Source of the DNA: Gyrodactylus bullatarudis
Lineage: Eukaryota; Platyhelminthes; Monogenea; Gyrodactylidea; Gyrodactylidae
DNA length: 64,000 nt
Assembly (NCBI GenBank): GCA_012064415.1
Contig: SSNU01000119.1
Span: forward strand, 248,001-312,000
Direction of reading: 5' to 3'
The position numbers and the translations under genes are program-made. Of this stretch, positions 63,184 to 64,000 are shown piece after piece (positions within the stretch are counted from its first letter, which is position 1; each line of letters begins with the position of its first letter). Under the pieces are notes generated by a model. It was not told where the DNA came from. It did not search any database and saw only the letters and a list, made by a program, of their open reading frames with translations.

Positions 63184-63809
63184 CCATTTCAAATTGATAA
63201 ATAAATCCAGTACTCTTTGTATCTCTTTTGGTTACATACTCTGAGTACTCTTTCCAGCTAGTAAAGTTTCTATCAAAGGCTTAAAGTTGAAGAATCTATG
63301 CACAGTCAATGATATTTCCTAGTTTTTTTGACGAAACTTCTCAACTTCAACACAATTGTGTGCCTGTTTCAGTACGTTTTAGGAAAATAATCTACCCGAA
63401 TTCGGATGCAGTAGACCTTGAAGTTATGAAATTATGATCCTGTAAAACATTTCCACTTATGAATCTCTACTTTGTGAAACCGAAAAATTAGAAGAGTAAA
63501 GAGAAATGTGACAAGGCTCACATTGGCCAGGGGGGTAATTGAAGGTAACAAGAGTAGTTTTGGCCTATAGGGATTGATTGATGCCTTTATCGATATCTTG
63601 TTATAATTAGTGGTTTGGAAAAGCTTAACTTTTGCACCATAGATATCTTGAAATGATGGGATTATCAAATAGAGTTCAAATTTCTGTTGCAATAAATAGT
63701 TTGATTAATCCTAGAATGACATTTGGGGGTCTTTAACGCCCCAATTTGTATTAAAGCTCCCATAAAGAAAAATTAAAATGTCGTGCTGGGGTTAAATGAA
63801 TCTATGAGA

Positions 63810-63990
63810 ACTTCTTCTGGCTTAGCGGTTGCCTCCCAATGTTGAAGGCCCGGGTTCGTATCCTGCCTATCGAGTATCGATATGTCATATCAAGAACACC
63901 ACATACGTCTACATATGCCATCGTGAGGTGAATTTTGACTTTCTTGTGAAATTGACACTGCCCCCCCCCCCTCTCTCATATTTTTCAGTC
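63810..63990 (+). repeat. tRNA-Gly-derived SINE
   Basis: A-box-like TGGCTTAGCGG (63818-63828) and B-box GGTTCGTATCC (63853-63863). GCCTCCCAATGTTGAAGGCC just before the B box follows the anticodon and T-arm region of tRNA-Gly genes, but the anticodon stem is degenerate and the A-B spacing is about 10 bp short, so this is not a functional tRNA. The element runs into a 12-C run near the window end. Confidence 0.65.
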
Positions 63991-64000
63991 TGACATCAAA

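Overview
The window is AT-rich animal (bilaterian) DNA. It shows split genes with GT-AG introns from 39 bp to about 5 kb, metazoan-only domain architectures (an L27-PDZ-SH3-guanylate kinase MAGUK, a RUN-domain protein, a seven-repeat protocadherin) and many foldback and hAT-type transposon remnants. The phylum cannot be fixed from the sequence. A protocadherin-type protein with a Cys-X5-Cys loop in its first cadherin repeat leans towards a spiralian-like invertebrate, but that is inference.

Layout. (1) 1042-5517, minus strand: N-terminal ten coding exons of a MAGUK of the MPP2/MPP6 (Drosophila Varicose) type; the rest of the guanylate kinase domain lies left of base 1. (2) 6345-22153, minus: a nine-exon gene of 1,327 codons encoding a RUN-domain protein of the RUSC/UNC-14 kind. 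(3) 22154-33502: gene-poor DNA with dispersed repeats, a TIR element and a small hAT-type element with an 8-bp target duplication. (4) 33511-35447: a decayed hAT transposon with BED-finger transposase, intact ends and a perfect 8-bp duplication. (5) 35749-47107, minus: a protocadherin gene whose cytoplasmic tail is built from small exons (one symmetric, and a terminal exon ending in a PDZ-binding motif) that are easily missed. (6) 47108-51850: intergenic, holding a long-TIR element with a KRBA2-like Cys-rich terminal exon and a near-perfect foldback element. (7) 51859-63183: two convergently transcribed paralogous genes, each spliced from four exons, encoding tiny secreted precursors of 76 and 78 residues. 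Each has a signal peptide, a six-cysteine segment and a C-terminal amidation-ready peptide (...RAFIGKRRAFIGK in one, ...KRRARMFIGK in the other). (8) A tRNA-Gly-like SINE at the right edge.

The most interesting result is the pair of FIamide precursors. Neither is visible as an ORF because every coding exon is short, but the two genes share intron phases, cysteine pattern, processing sites and an 11-base promoter motif. I do not recognise them as a named neuropeptide family. The MAGUK, the RUN protein and the protocadherin are all typical of polarised or neuronal cells, but nothing in the sequence shows that they act together.
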